Shown one piece after another: positions 24,375-34,743 of a DNA stretch of 64,000 nucleotides (its first letter is position 1; every line of letters starts with the position of its first letter). Origin of the DNA: Nigrospora sphaerica (Eukaryota; Ascomycota; Sordariomycetes; Amphisphaeriales; Apiosporaceae); contig JAGVVL010000013.1 of NCBI GenBank assembly GCA_018287875.1, positions 1,922,001 through 1,986,000 of the forward strand. The letters are read 5' to 3'. A program made the position numbers and the translations under genes. The notes under the pieces were generated by a model. It searched no databases and had not been told where the DNA came from. It saw nothing but the letters and a program-made list of their open reading frames with translations.

Positions 24375-24390
24375 AGGAATTGGGGGGGCA
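24375..24390 (+). other. polypurine tract of chromovirus
   Basis: AGGAATTGGGGGGG directly before the 3' LTR, the expected site of plus-strand priming. Confidence 0.7.
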
Positions 24391-24391
24391 T

Positions 24392-24624
24392 TGTAAAGGG
24401 GCCGGGCGGGCAGATCGGCGGTGCGTCGGCGCGCCAGCGGAAAGCAAGCGCCAGGGCGGTCGCCGAAACGGCGGAGCGGCGCCACGTTAATCCGGGGCGC
24501 CCTTATGCAGAATCTGGCCGCGCCCGCAAACGAAGGGACGGCCAGATTGAAGTCAATACAGCCAGCCAGTCATTGGAATTGCGTGCACATAGTCACCTCG
24601 TTCGATTCGTATCATTCCGTTACA
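24392..24624 (+). repeat. 3' LTR of chromovirus
   Basis: Identical to 15202-15434 except C instead of T at 24571. It is preceded by the polypurine tract and followed by the CATAT duplication. Confidence 0.95.
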
Positions 24625-25634
24625 CATATAGTGAATAAATAATCGACACCTTCAGACTTAAATTGGTTTATCAGACAGCCACAAACAGCCCTTTGAATCT
24701 AACAACAAAACGCATGCTACGTTTTTACTTCCTCTCGTCGCTGGGTTCTTAACCATGACCTAGGCGGCAAAGACGATTAAGATCTGTAAGGACAGCTATC
24801 TTAAAGGTGACTATGTTATCTAAAAGCTCAACTCGGGAGTGTGCTGTACGTAACTGATACTCTTTGCTCGTGGACGCATAGGGTATTTCGTGAAGCATTT
24901 CTTACACAATGCTAACCTCTTCTTCATAAAGAAATTCCCGGCATCATACAACGACAAGGTCAGCTCGATTGAAGTTCTAGGTAGAGGGTGCGATTTCTTT
25001 AAGTTAGTATCCGTTTATCCCCGCAGCTTTCTTTTCAGACAGTCTAGTTACCATACTACGCTTATAAATAGTTTTCAGACTTATTACTTAAACCGATCAA
25101 ATGCTGGCAAGAACTCTAATTTGACAGAAATGGAGGCTGCCACGAAAGTGTCTCGGACGTGTATATTAGGGGCAGAAAGGATCTTTTTCCTGGCGAAAGC
25201 AACGACGAGCTTAGCTCTGTTAGATGTTAGAAAACGCGAGGGAATTCCTATGAGTACGATTGCTTATAGCGCCTGGAATAGGGTAATGAATCCTAAAAGC
25301 ACTCTTTTTAACTGGACAACGTGTTACGGCTCCCCGTACCACGCCATTAGACTGAATCAGACTAGATGATGCGGTCATTTCATGAACCCCGCTAGAGATG
25401 TAAGGGGCTAAAAATGAGTGGCACACTCTGAAGTCTATCATCTGGATATAAAGAGAAGATCTCTCGGTAGGAAATATATGTGTAAGAAAATATAACACAA
25501 AGTGGATGTAGCTAGGTTTTGTATTCGGTAAGACGTAAGCTCTGAACAGGCAGATTGCATTTCTACACCTACCCCGATCAAGATATTGTGAGAGGTTAGC
25601 TGGGAACCTCTCCCAGTATATAAGTCACGCTAAT

Positions 25635-25657
25635 AGACTGGATCTTCGATCCAGTCT
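25635..25657. repeat. perfect 10-bp stem hairpin
   Basis: AGACTGGATC, a 3-base TTC loop, then GATCCAGTCT. It lies just upstream of the tRNA-like sequence. It could be a structure at the boundary of a mobile element, or chance. Confidence 0.6.
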
Positions 25658-25667
25658 ACCTAGTCTT

Positions 25668-25780
25668 TTGGCTCAGTGGTTAGCGTGCTGATGTCATCCC
25701 GTGACAGATATGAAGATTTCCAGCGGGCGACAAGTGGGGGCTGTCGAGCCCAACTTTGCCCGCTGCCTACGGAGCGTATC
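25668..25780 (+). mobile_element. tRNA-like promoter sequence, possible SINE
   Basis: TTTGGCTCAGTGGTTAGCG at about 25,667-25,685 fits the RNA polymerase III A box (TRGCNNAGYNGG) with the usual D-loop continuation. A B-box-like GTCGAGCCC follows at about 25,743-25,751. I cannot fold a complete tRNA, so a tRNA-derived SINE head or a tRNA pseudogene is more likely. No A-tail or target duplication is recognised. Confidence 0.35.
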
Positions 25781-28700
25781 CGCTGCATGGGTGTTGCGCT
25801 TACCACTGGGAGCGAACCACCGTGTGGGATATGGACCAGCTATTAGAGCCGGTTCGGTAGCGAATGGCGTTACCGTAAGGACCAAAGTCTCTGTGGTAGC
25901 GACACGTTCACTTAGACGGGCGCACCGGCCGGAAACGCAAGAAGGAAGAAATCACCATTCTCGACGGGGAACAGCGGAAACCTTATATATTCATCTCGCT
26001 CTCGTCGTTATTATCATCGTGCTTTCGATGCCCGCTAAGACCTTAGTCGTCGCCAGGCTCTAGCTTCGTCTACAATGCCAGACCTCGGCCAGGCTGAATA
26101 TTTCGTAGCCTAGGTGGTTCTACGCGAGGGTGTTCCCCTGCTTCGAGATCTACGGTTCCGTAATCATAACCACGTCTATCCCTTCTATCTAGCGTCGTTA
26201 AAGGAAGGCGAAGTGTATGCCCATCGCCCTATTCATATTATAGACGGTGATTAAAATAGCTTCTAATAGCGGCGGGCTATAGCGTCGTCGGTGGCCCTTA
26301 CTTATTAACTTCCGATAAGTTAGCGGTTTCGAGCTCGGTCTCGTTTATAAATCTTTCCCGTACCTTACCTACCGCTTAGCCCGGGAGTTAACCGCTTAAT
26401 GTAGTTTTGTTATCTTACTTAAGCGTGTTATGACCCCGAGGATCGGGATCGTTCGTTTCGCTTATATTCGCGCTTTTCTTACTAGATAGAAGCTCTATAT
26501 GGCTGCCATAATATAGCCGGTGGTGGCCGGTGGAAGGAGATTGACGAGCTTATGTTCCTCTCGGAAGCTAGTGAGCAGGAAGCCATAGGCGCCATCAACA
26601 CCCTCGTCCTTGAGCCAGCTCTCACAAGGCTTTTTAGGTGTACTGTCAGCACGTATGCTAACAACAAGGGAGCTGGTCTCGTAGGCACGAGGTCGAATTT
26701 CTAAGCCAGAGTATCCAGCCATGCCCTGAGAGGATTTGTTAAGTTCATCACGTTAGCCGGGGACACGGGGCAAGATGGTAAGCAGAGGTTCAGAAGCATA
26801 CCGATGTTGTCGACAGTGGTGTTCTTCCCGGCTCAACCGAGTTAAGGAAGTGAATGGAACAAGACTAGGAAGTTCAATGCACTGCAAGCCACAGTATCGT
26901 CCCTAAGGACCGGAAGAATCGCCTCGAGACTTATACACACCCGAAAACGACGGGCGTCGCGAACGACCGCCTGATTCCTCGAATTCGTATACTAGAACCC
27001 TTATAGTGGGGTATCCAGGGATCGAAGCATTGACCACGCATATATTTCGTGGATTTGTACAATACAACCTCCCCTCCTCTCGCCCACCAGGCAGATCTGC
27101 TGTGTAAGCATGATGGAAAAAGGCCCCCCCTGTCAAACAGCCCGGCAGGGCGGGGGAGATCGATATAGGCCCAGGGAGACCGGGGATTTTGCATATTTGG
27201 CTTTTCGTCTCCGCTTGCTCCTCCACGCGCAAGTCGCTGACCCGCACCGGCCTGGCTTTCAATCGGATATGATACCCCGAATATTCCACTGTTGTACCGC
27301 TCCGATTCGAAGCCTGGCCTGGCGATATGGCGATATGAGCACTGTGCCTCGAGTTATTCACGTTGAATTACGTAGGGCTATGACATCGTGCTGGCAACGT
27401 GGCCGCCCTGGGGATAACCCTCGTGAGCTGGTAAGCATCTCGGTCACTACAATGCGCTGTGCGTCGCCTTTATTATCCATGTCGCCGGCGCCGTCTTCCT
27501 GCTGGTGTCCAGCTTGCCGTCCGTGGCCTTCGCCGCTGCCGCTATCTTTGCCGGCTTGCTGGTACTGAAGCCGCACCCTTCCCTGACCCATGTCGCTTGC
27601 ATTGGAGCCTCAATACCAGAACGGAGCACTCTGGCCTTGTGCCAGACCGTATCCAGTCAAACTTGTAGTTTCTTTTGTGGCGCTAATAAACCGTGCATTT
27701 CTGCTCGTAGTTATTCAGCGATTAGCTTTCATTAGATCTTCCGTCCTGTACAATGAGGTCAGCGCCTCTAAAGAAGGCCGAATCATGCTGTTCGGAGCCT
27801 ACGACACACACGGAGGACGCTCGGCTCCCCTCGGCTTTTCGGTATCCTTGACAGGAGCCGCCGATATGATAGTTATTGACTGTAGCTACCAACAAAGCGC
27901 GTATATTATCATAACACGGACCCGGACAACCACCACTTCAACCAGGTGTAATTATACCCCGCCCACGCTGTCTTAGACGGCATGGATCAGATTGTACATC
28001 GCGTACCATGAGCCAACACGACTTCGGTGCCGGCCAGGAGTCCCGAATGGCGGCTTGCGGGTGTGGTAACGGCAGGCCGGGAGGATGGAGTTCCTAGTGA
28101 ACAAGGCACCAGGCGATGTCCGCGGATGCTGAAGCTAGGAAAGGGTAGATCATCCAAGTGTCTAAAGGAATAGTACCCTAGGTCTTCGTTCAAGGGACGC
28201 AACGTCGAGGTGCCTTGGGGTGGACTTCCAAGCATCTTCTATGCGTCCTTGTCGATAACATTACACATCCAGTCATACAGAGTAAACGAACTCTCCAGTG
28301 TCCTCAGTTGCCCGTAACCTAGCCGGCCATCGCCAGCTCTGTTTAGACGCGTGCTGGTACACATGCAGTTCACGCAAGGTGGTTTTCAGTTGGCAGGAGA
28401 CCTATGACGACGCTAAAACAGCGGGCAGGCGCTAACAAAAGGGTCGGCGACCGCAAGGCAAGCCTGATTCGGGCCCTCGTCTAGATGGCCGCCAAAGATC
28501 AAAGGCTCACCTTTGAAGGCTTGGAAAGCCACGGGGATGGACACCAGATGGGAGAATCATATTCAGTGGCAACTTGGAGGTCGATGAGATGATGGCCAGT
28601 CGAGTGGTCACACTACCTTTCAGCTTGTCTTTTGGGTGGGTCCGGCAGAAGTTCCTCTTTGTAAATGATGGAAGTTGGGCGCTGGTCTGCCCCAACTCTG

Positions 28701-29656
28701 TACGGCATGGAAAGGGGAAGCGCCAGGTGGACAGTACGACTATTTTACGGGATATAAACTATCTTGAGTGCGGCCGCGCATTATTTACCTTTTGCCCGTC
28801 GTCGTGGTTTGTTGGTTAGCCAGAGACAGCACGAGTCATGACTGACCCATCGCGTGTGGGCTCGTACAGCAGATCGGGTTTCAGGTGCTTGCGCCCCCCA
28901 TTGCTCGTGCCGGCAGCCACAATGGGGTGACGGCGCCTCCTGGCAAGCATTCGTTCTCCCATTGCCAAGGACAGGCAGCAGTAATTGCCCCGTATCCGTC
29001 GCAAAGCCGTCGTCTTAAGTATCGGGGGAGCATCTCGTCATCTTCTCCGGCTCGGGCCGAACCTCTGCCACTAGACAGCCACGTACATAGTAAAGGCCCC
29101 GCTGGGATGGCACTGAGTCCAGTGAATAAACTTCAGCCCCTGCCAGGTCCGGGGGGATGGACAGCACCTGCCAAGATGTCGGGGGACCCCGTCATCCATA
29201 TGTTTTCCCTGAGCATCCGGGATGGCACGCATATGCTGAAACCGGCACGTAGATCCCCTGGCTTGGCTCTCCATCTACTTCGTCCAGGACCGTTGTCCCG
29301 AGGGGGACAAACCCGGTATATCTAGTTCACGCTCCTGGCTTCCAGCCTACGAAACGTGCGAACACGCAGTAGCCGTGCCAGGCCCGCTATGGGGTCGGGG
29401 CAGTGCTGAAATGGGCTCTCGGCAAGCAACGCCATGCCGAGCAGCCTTGTACCTGCCGCTATAAGAGGCTGCGTGACTGCCGACTGTCTAACCGGAGGTG
29501 GCGATAAGCATCCATCTTACCGACAGCTACCCTTCTTTCTTTATTGTTCCCCAGGTGGGCCAGCCGCCTCCTGCGTGCCTCTCTTTCCCTGTCTTGTATT
29601 CGTTGTGGAAATTGTACGCCAGTCTTTCCTCCCTTATCCATCGTCCGCGCCAAACC

Positions 29657-30963
29657 ATGCGTTTCTTTTCGCTTGCCGGCTGGGCCTTTTCCATCTCGGC
29701 CCAAGTGGCGGCCCTGCCGTCACCGGTACCGCAAGCCGGCAACGGGGCCGGTTCTTGCCCGGCCGAGGCCCTGACGCCCGATACGTGGACCAAGCTCAAC
29801 ATTGACAAGTTTCTTGTCGACTGGGCCGCCGCCAATGTGACCAAAGCCGGGTCCAACAATGTCCAAGCCCTGGCCCAGTCGTTTGGGGCTCCCAACTTCT
29901 TCTGGTATTAATCCTCGGTCCCGTCCGTATTATTGAAAGGAGGGAGAACTGACACGTGGCCGTAGCGGCCTCGACAACTTTTGTAACGCAGGACAGCCGT
30001 GTCTTCCCGTGACCCTGCCGGCGTGGTACGCCCTTCTGGCCATCCAGAACTGGAACAGCTACATGAACTCGGTCAACACAGCCATCTCGTTTGCCTCAAG
30101 CATCATCAGTCTGACTCTTCCGAGCCTCGTGTCAGATCTGAACGTCCAGCCCAAAGATGATGTGACGCCGATGAAGGATCTCTACAAGATGTTCACCACG
30201 GTGCTCGGCATGATTCCCTTCACCGGGGCCGTGGCAACGGCCGCGGGGGGTGTCACCCAGGGCATCGATTTTATCAGTGAGTGCTCGTCCTCGCATCTTC
30301 CCCCCTGCTTGTCGGCGCGCGGCTTCTGACGACGGCCCCTCCGCAGTGGGACAGGTGAAGCCCCCTCCGCCCCGGGACAACTTCATTGCCTGGTCCGACG
30401 TGGCTGGGCAGATGGGCAACGTGGTCGCCGACTACCAGGCCCAAGTGGCCGCGAGCTTCCAGGCCATCATTGACGCGCCCGTCGACGACGCCAATGCCGG
30501 TATCTTCAAGATCGTTTCGCGCGGTGCTTTCCTGGGCCAGAGCCGGAACGTAACGCAGGCTGAAGTGCAGAAGAACCTCATTGACTCCTTCAAGGTGTAC
30601 GGCGCGGCGTTGGCGCTGCAGGCCCAGGGCTTCCAACTGTCGGTGGCGGACAACACAAATCCGGCCAACGGCAACTCGTGCCGCGACAGCGCCGCGCATT
30701 TCGGGGTCGCGGCGTCGTGTCGCGAGGACGGCAACGGCGCCTTCCGCCAGGTCGTCCTCGTCGACAAGGACGGCTTTGCTCAGAGTGGTGTTATGCAGAC
30801 CCTCATCGACAAGTACGGCCTCACGCAGGACATGGCGACCCAGGACGCCGTCGATTGTGTCAACGCCGGCACGCCCGATCCGACGGGTGACACGGTGCCC
30901 TTGGATCCCAAGACCCGCTGTCTATTCACCTTGCCGTTGCAGCAGCCTCCCCCGTTCCCCTAA
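29657..30963 (+). CDS. secreted fungal protein of unknown function (391 aa)
   Basis: Three exons: 29657-29904, 29966-30276 and 30347-30963. Introns of 61 and 70 bp have GTATTA..TAG and GTGAGT..CAG borders, and the phases close exactly. The protein starts MRFFSLAGWAF with a typical signal peptide of about 19-20 residues. A Cys-rich motif crosses the first splice junction (CGLDNFCNAGQPC). Then come hydrophobic helices (NSVNTAISFASSIISL; a GAVATAAGGVTQG segment) and a long C-terminal region ending in a Cys-containing stretch rich in Pro. I recall a family of uncharacterised ascomycete extracellular proteins with the same FCNAGQPC-type motif. No enzymatic signature is seen. The start is chosen for the signal peptide. 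The rest of the gene's function is unknown. Confidence 0.8.
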
Positions 30964-31746
30964 AAGGCGAGCAATCCCGAGCTTCACCACCCCTCGGAAC
31001 CGGTGCCAAGCCGGGTTCGCTGATCATGAACTCAAAGCGCTTCTTCAAGGGGCCGGGGGTGGTTGCACCGTAGTTAGCGCGCAGGACAGGAAAACCACGG
31101 TGAAAGAGCCAGTACATGTCCTCACGCCCAATCCGGCGACGAGTCCCTACTACTGAATTGTAAGGCCAAGGTGTAGAGCTTAAAGCCCGTGAACCTCTAT
31201 GGCCAGGCGTGATGGAAGATTCGAGGCCCAACACGAGTAATTGGCGGAGCTACAAAGGTGACATGACGGATGGAGGCAGATGGCCTCCTAGAGGGTCGCC
31301 TTATTCAAAGCCATATCCTTGAACTCAATGGACTAACCAAGGATGGAAGCAAGCCTGAGCGCCGTTTTCCCAGTTGAAGAACGGCGTCGGGGGTTTCGAT
31401 TCAGTTCGGCTGCCATGGCGTCATCCTTGCTCGGTAACAGCTCCCATTGGGAAGTGAAAGTAGTTCCCGGTTCGGCTGCTAACGGGGCACCCTGGGTCCC
31501 AAGCCTGAAGCACCCAGGAAGAGAAATACCCCATGTTGTGCTCGATCCAGTGTATCGCTTCTGCCGTCCAGATCTGAGAAGCTTGGGTGGCTTACAGGGC
31601 TCAGAAGGGCATTGAAGAAACAGAGGCGCGCAGCCGCATGTTCGGTAGCAACGCTGCCACAGCTCTCGGTCCAGGGCCGCCGTCCAGTTGCTATCGCGTG
31701 CGATGCCATACCTACAAGACGTTTCTTCGTGCAAACGCACGGCTCT
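30964..31746. other. intergenic, no feature recognised
   Basis: Short frames only; nothing supported. It contains the convergent 3' flanks of the secreted-protein gene and the GNAT gene. Confidence 0.6.
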
Positions 31747-32286
31747 TCACAAGTCTTTCCCAAAGACAATGAGGTGCAGATCGTCCCTCATGAGACCCTC
31801 CCAGTTGTCATGGTGCTCGTAGGGAAAAGGCGTGGTCCGGCCGGTGGCGGCGTAGCCGTGCTTCCGGTACCAGGCGATCAATTCGGTGCGGGTGTTGACG
31901 ACGTCGAACTCGATTCTCGAAGAGCGCCATTCCCGGACGGCATGGCGCTCGGCCTCGGCCAGCATGCGACTGCCCAGCCGGCGTCTCTGGCAGTCGACCT
32001 CGACGGCCAGGAGGCCGAACCAGGCGCGCGTGTCGTCGAGGCGGGTGACGCTGCAGTGGGCGACAATGGCGCCGTCGCCGGCGGCGGCGACCAGCACGGC
32101 GCAGTTCGGCTGGGCCATTTTGGCGGCGACAGCGGCGCGGCTGATGACATCGATGGCGTCATGGTCGGCCGACAGAAACACCTGAGTCGTGTGATCGTGG
32201 CTGAAGGACGCGTTAATGAGTTGGGCGATGCGGGCGGCGTCGTCCACGGCCGCGAGGCGGATATGGTACGTCTCCTCGGTGGCCAT
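31747..32286 (-). CDS. GNAT-family N-acetyltransferase (179 aa)
   Basis: A single exon starting MATEETYHIRLA. The fold signature of a GCN5-related acetyltransferase is complete: N-terminal beta-alpha segment (residues 8-30), central strand with a Val-Ala-His-Cys turn, and motif A with the acetyl-CoA pyrophosphate loop in a Cys-Gln-Arg-Arg-Arg-Leu-Gly-Ser series (about residues 98-105). A conserved Arg-Lys-His-Gly-Tyr segment near residue 145 and a C-terminal Leu-His-Leu-Ile strand follow. Length is normal for the family. The substrate cannot be told from sequence. The neighbours (secreted protein, permease) do not settle its role; it could be a small-molecule acetyltransferase. Confidence 0.85.
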   Translation of the reverse strand: MATEETYHIRLAAVDDAARIAQLINASFSHDHTTQVFLSADHDAIDVISRAAVAAKMAQPNCAVLVAAAGDGAIVAHCSVTRLDDTRAWFGLLAVEVDCQRRRLGSRMLAEAERHAVREWRSSRIEFDVVNTRTELIAWYRKHGYAATGRTTPFPYEHHDNWEGLMRDDLHLIVFGKDL

Positions 32287-32832
32287 TTGAGGGTGAGGGG
32301 AAGTGGAAATGGCGTATCAGATGGATGGTAGCGAAGTACTCCTCACAACAATGCCGGTAGGTGTATGTAGGTCGACTGGGGGCCTGTGGCCTATTTGTAT
32401 CGAGACTCACACGCCCTATGCTCGACACCAATGTCGTCGAGTCGTAGCAAGGGCGCGACGATCATCTCGTGATGTCGCAGCAAGGGCGTGCACGCAATGG
32501 CTGTCGAATGATGAGGCCCGCCTCACGATGCCGATGCGGGCTCGGGCCCGGTGTTTACCTGGCCATCTCGTCGCCATGCGAGAGTTCGGATGAGAGATGC
32601 CCCCCGACTTTACCTCGGTGAGAATGCTCTAGGCAGATTGCGAGCCAGCGCGCCATCCGGCGGATCGGCGCTACCCCGCCTGATCAGCTGGCCCACTGTC
32701 GCGGACGTGCCGAAGACCCACCCCGAATATCTACTATCATAGCTCCTTCCGCTGAGTGTCCGACGACAGAGCCTGGAAGACACAGTCTCGCCTGCCTCCC
32801 CGCACCGACATTACCCGCCATCGTCGGAAAGC
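32287..32832. other. divergent intergenic region between GNAT and permease genes
   Basis: 546 bp between divergent starts, so promoters for both. I see no coding remnant. A near-duplicate short motif (AGCAAGGGCG) occurs twice around 32,446 and 32,481. Confidence 0.5.
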
Positions 32833-34419
32833 ATGAAGGAGGACAAGAAACCCGCCAGGGCGTCACTCCCGGTGTCCCGGACTCGGCCGGGCTCAGCACC
32901 CTCGGACGCCGCCGTCGGTGAGCCTGTCAACGCCTCGGGCCGCGTTCAGGCGCCGCCCCGGAACTTCAGTCCCTGGTCGCTGGCCGGCGTCGGCCTCGTC
33001 GTCGGCACCGTGTGGCCGGCCCTGGGCGGCTCCATCCTCGCCGCCGTCTTCAATGGCGGCCCGCCCGGTGTCCTCTACGAGTTCGTCACCGTCTCGCTCT
33101 TCTACTTTGTCATCGGCGCCAGCGTCGCCGAGCTCGCCAGCGCCATGCCATCCTCTGCCGGCGTCTACCACTGGGCTTCCGTCACCCCGGGCCGTTCCTG
33201 GGGCCGTCCCGTCGGCTTCTTTGCCGGCTGGTGGAACTACCTGGCCTGGATCCTCGGCGCTGCCAGCGTGGCCTCCATCTTCGCCAACACGGTCGTCCAG
33301 ATGTACGCCCTGAATAAGCCCACCTTCGTCCCCGCCGCCTGGCACGTCTTCGTCGTCTACATAGTCGCTACCTGGCTCGCCTGTGCTACCGTCTGCCTGT
33401 TCAACAGCGCCCTGCCCCACCTAAATCGGATCGGCCTCTTCTTTGTCCTGGCCGGCTTCCTCGTCACTCTGGTCGTCGTCGCCGTCATGCCCGGCCGTGG
33501 CGGTCGGCCCCCGCACGCCAGCTCCTCCTTCGTGTGGACCGGCTGGTCCGCCGATCTCGGCTACCCCGACGGCTTCGTCTTCGTCACGGGCATGCTCAAC
33601 GGGGCTTACAGCATGGGACCGGTCGGCGCCACCACCCATCTGGCCGAGGAGATCCCCCGGCCGGAACGCAATGTCCCCCTGGCCATTGCCATGCAGTTGA
33701 CCATCGGCTTCGCCACCGGCTTCTGTTACCTGGTCGCCATCATGTACGCCATCCACGATTACGACGCCCTCCTTGCCTCGTCGTATCCCATCGCCGAGAT
33801 CTACCTGCAAGCGACGGGCTCGGCCGCCGGTGCGACGGGCTTGCTGGCCCTGATTATGATCTGCATTGCCTTGACCGTCGTCGGGCTGTACATCACCTGC
33901 GGCCGTACCCTATGGGCCCTCGCTCGCGATGGCGCCACTCCCCTGCCGGACCGCCTGGGCCAGGTGGCCTCGGGGCTCGACATGCCCTTGTGGTCAACAG
34001 TTGCCAGCGCCGCTCTGGTCACTGTCCTGGGCTGTATTTACCTGGGCAGCACCACGGCTTTCAATGCCTTCGTCGGGAGCTTCATCCTGCTGTCGACCAG
34101 CGCCTACCTGGCCGCCCTGCTGCCGCACTTTCTCACGCGCAGGATGAACGTCGAGTACGGGCCCTTTCGTCTCCGCGGCTGGCTGGGCTTTGTCCTCAAT
34201 GGCATTGCGTGCGGTTACATGCTCGTGTGGTTCGTCATCTACTCCTTCCCTTACTCGGTGCCCACCACGGCCGCGAGCATGAACTATGCCTGTCTGATCT
34301 GGGGTGGCTTGACTCTCTTGGTTGGTCTCTGGTGGTTGGTCAAGGCGCGTCACGGGTACGAAGGACCACAGACGACAGGCGGCGTCGTCCTGGAGACCGC
34401 ATCCGTCGCGCTCTTGTAG
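32833..34419 (+). CDS. APC-superfamily amino acid / GABA / choline-type permease (528 aa)
   Basis: A single uninterrupted frame. After a polar cytosolic N-terminus of about 45 residues, NFSPWSLAGVGLVVGTVW opens the first membrane segment. About 12 hydrophobic segments follow to residue 510, with the family's Glu-Leu-Ala-Ser-Ala-x-Pro motif and a Gly-Val-Tyr-His-Trp loop after TM2. This is the arrangement of fungal UGA4/HNM1-type transporters. Length agrees with the family (500-560 aa). It ends 324 bp from the convergent TIM-like gene and sits next to a sugar-phosphate cluster, so it might import a substrate for that cluster, but permeases of this family normally carry amino acids, GABA, polyamines or choline. 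Substrate is not predictable. Confidence 0.9.
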   Translation: MKEDKKPARASLPVSRTRPGSAPSDAAVGEPVNASGRVQAPPRNFSPWSLAGVGLVVGTVWPALGGSILAAVFNGGPPGVLYEFVTVSLFYFVIGASVAELASAMPSSAGVYHWASVTPGRSWGRPVGFFAGWWNYLAWILGAASVASIFANTVVQMYALNKPTFVPAAWHVFVVYIVATWLACATVCLFNSALPHLNRIGLFFVLAGFLVTLVVVAVMPGRGGRPPHASSSFVWTGWSADLGYPDGFVFVTGMLNGAYSMGPVGATTHLAEEIPRPERNVPLAIAMQLTIGFATGFCYLVAIMYAIHDYDALLASSYPIAEIYLQATGSAAGATGLLALIMICIALTVVGLYITCGRTLWALARDGATPLPDRLGQVASGLDMPLWSTVASAALVTVLGCIYLGSTTAFNAFVGSFILLSTSAYLAALLPHFLTRRMNVEYGPFRLRGWLGFVLNGIACGYMLVWFVIYSFPYSVPTTAASMNYACLIWGGLTLLVGLWWLVKARHGYEGPQTTGGVVLETASVALL

Positions 34420-34743
34420 TCGATGTGCCACTGTCCTCGAGGTTGTGCGCTTCGGTGCGCACTGCCTGGCACGTCATCGACGCGTTCTGATCAGCCGGCA
34501 GCAGCTTGGATGAGCCCGAAGTCCCTCACCCCTCCCACGAGCGGAGCGATTAGGAGCAGTGCGCAAAGGTGCGTGTTTGGGGAAAACACGCCTCACCAAG
34601 GAGGGGAGGCGAGGCCTCAGCGGGGCTCCGTCACGAGTTCATAGTGCCTGTGGCGTGAATCAGACTGAATTGTATTTCGAGCTGCCCCCTCCCGCGAGAG
34701 CGGACTCTGACAAAGTCGTGGCACCCCACGCAGCTCAGAGACA

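Larger units (their letters stand above)
15202..24624 (+). mobile_element. full-length chromodomain Ty3/Gypsy retrotransposon (chromovirus), inactivated
   Basis: A 9,423-bp element with 233-bp LTRs (15202-15434, 24392-24624) that differ at a single base (T at 15381, C at 24571). Perfect CATAT target duplications flank it (15197-15201 and 24625-24629). Order: gag with zinc knuckle, protease, reverse transcriptase, RNase H, integrase, chromodomain, then 3.7 kb of extra sequence holding an antisense gene, a polypurine tract and the 3' LTR. Gag and pol contain many TAA/TAG stops and a replaced integrase catalytic residue, so it is not autonomous. Near-identical LTRs imply recent insertion. Chromoviruses target heterochromatin through the chromodomain, consistent with its site at the edge of the AT-rich block. 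Confidence 0.95.
24630..29656. other. gene-poor transition zone
   Basis: About 5 kb between the chromovirus and the first clear gene. Base composition rises gradually. Several short open frames exist on both strands (for example 24890-25369 plus, 26495-26722 minus, 26903-27361 minus, 27505-27735 plus), but none resembles a protein I know and none forms a convincing exon chain. The stretch 26,060-26,520 reads like a coding fragment with RIP-type stops (start MPDLGQAEYFV). A hydrophobic reading at about 27,450-27,590 could be a membrane-protein fragment. See the separate entries for the hairpin and the tRNA-like sequence. Confidence 0.6.

Noticed and set aside
24890..25369. 159-codon open frame just after the chromovirus
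   Set aside because: Composition and sequence resemble no family I know, and there are no supporting splice or neighbour signals. Left inside the transition-zone entry.
32833..34419. Permease as a proven member of the tetrose cluster
   Set aside because: The family normally transports amino acids, GABA or choline; adjacency alone does not establish a role.
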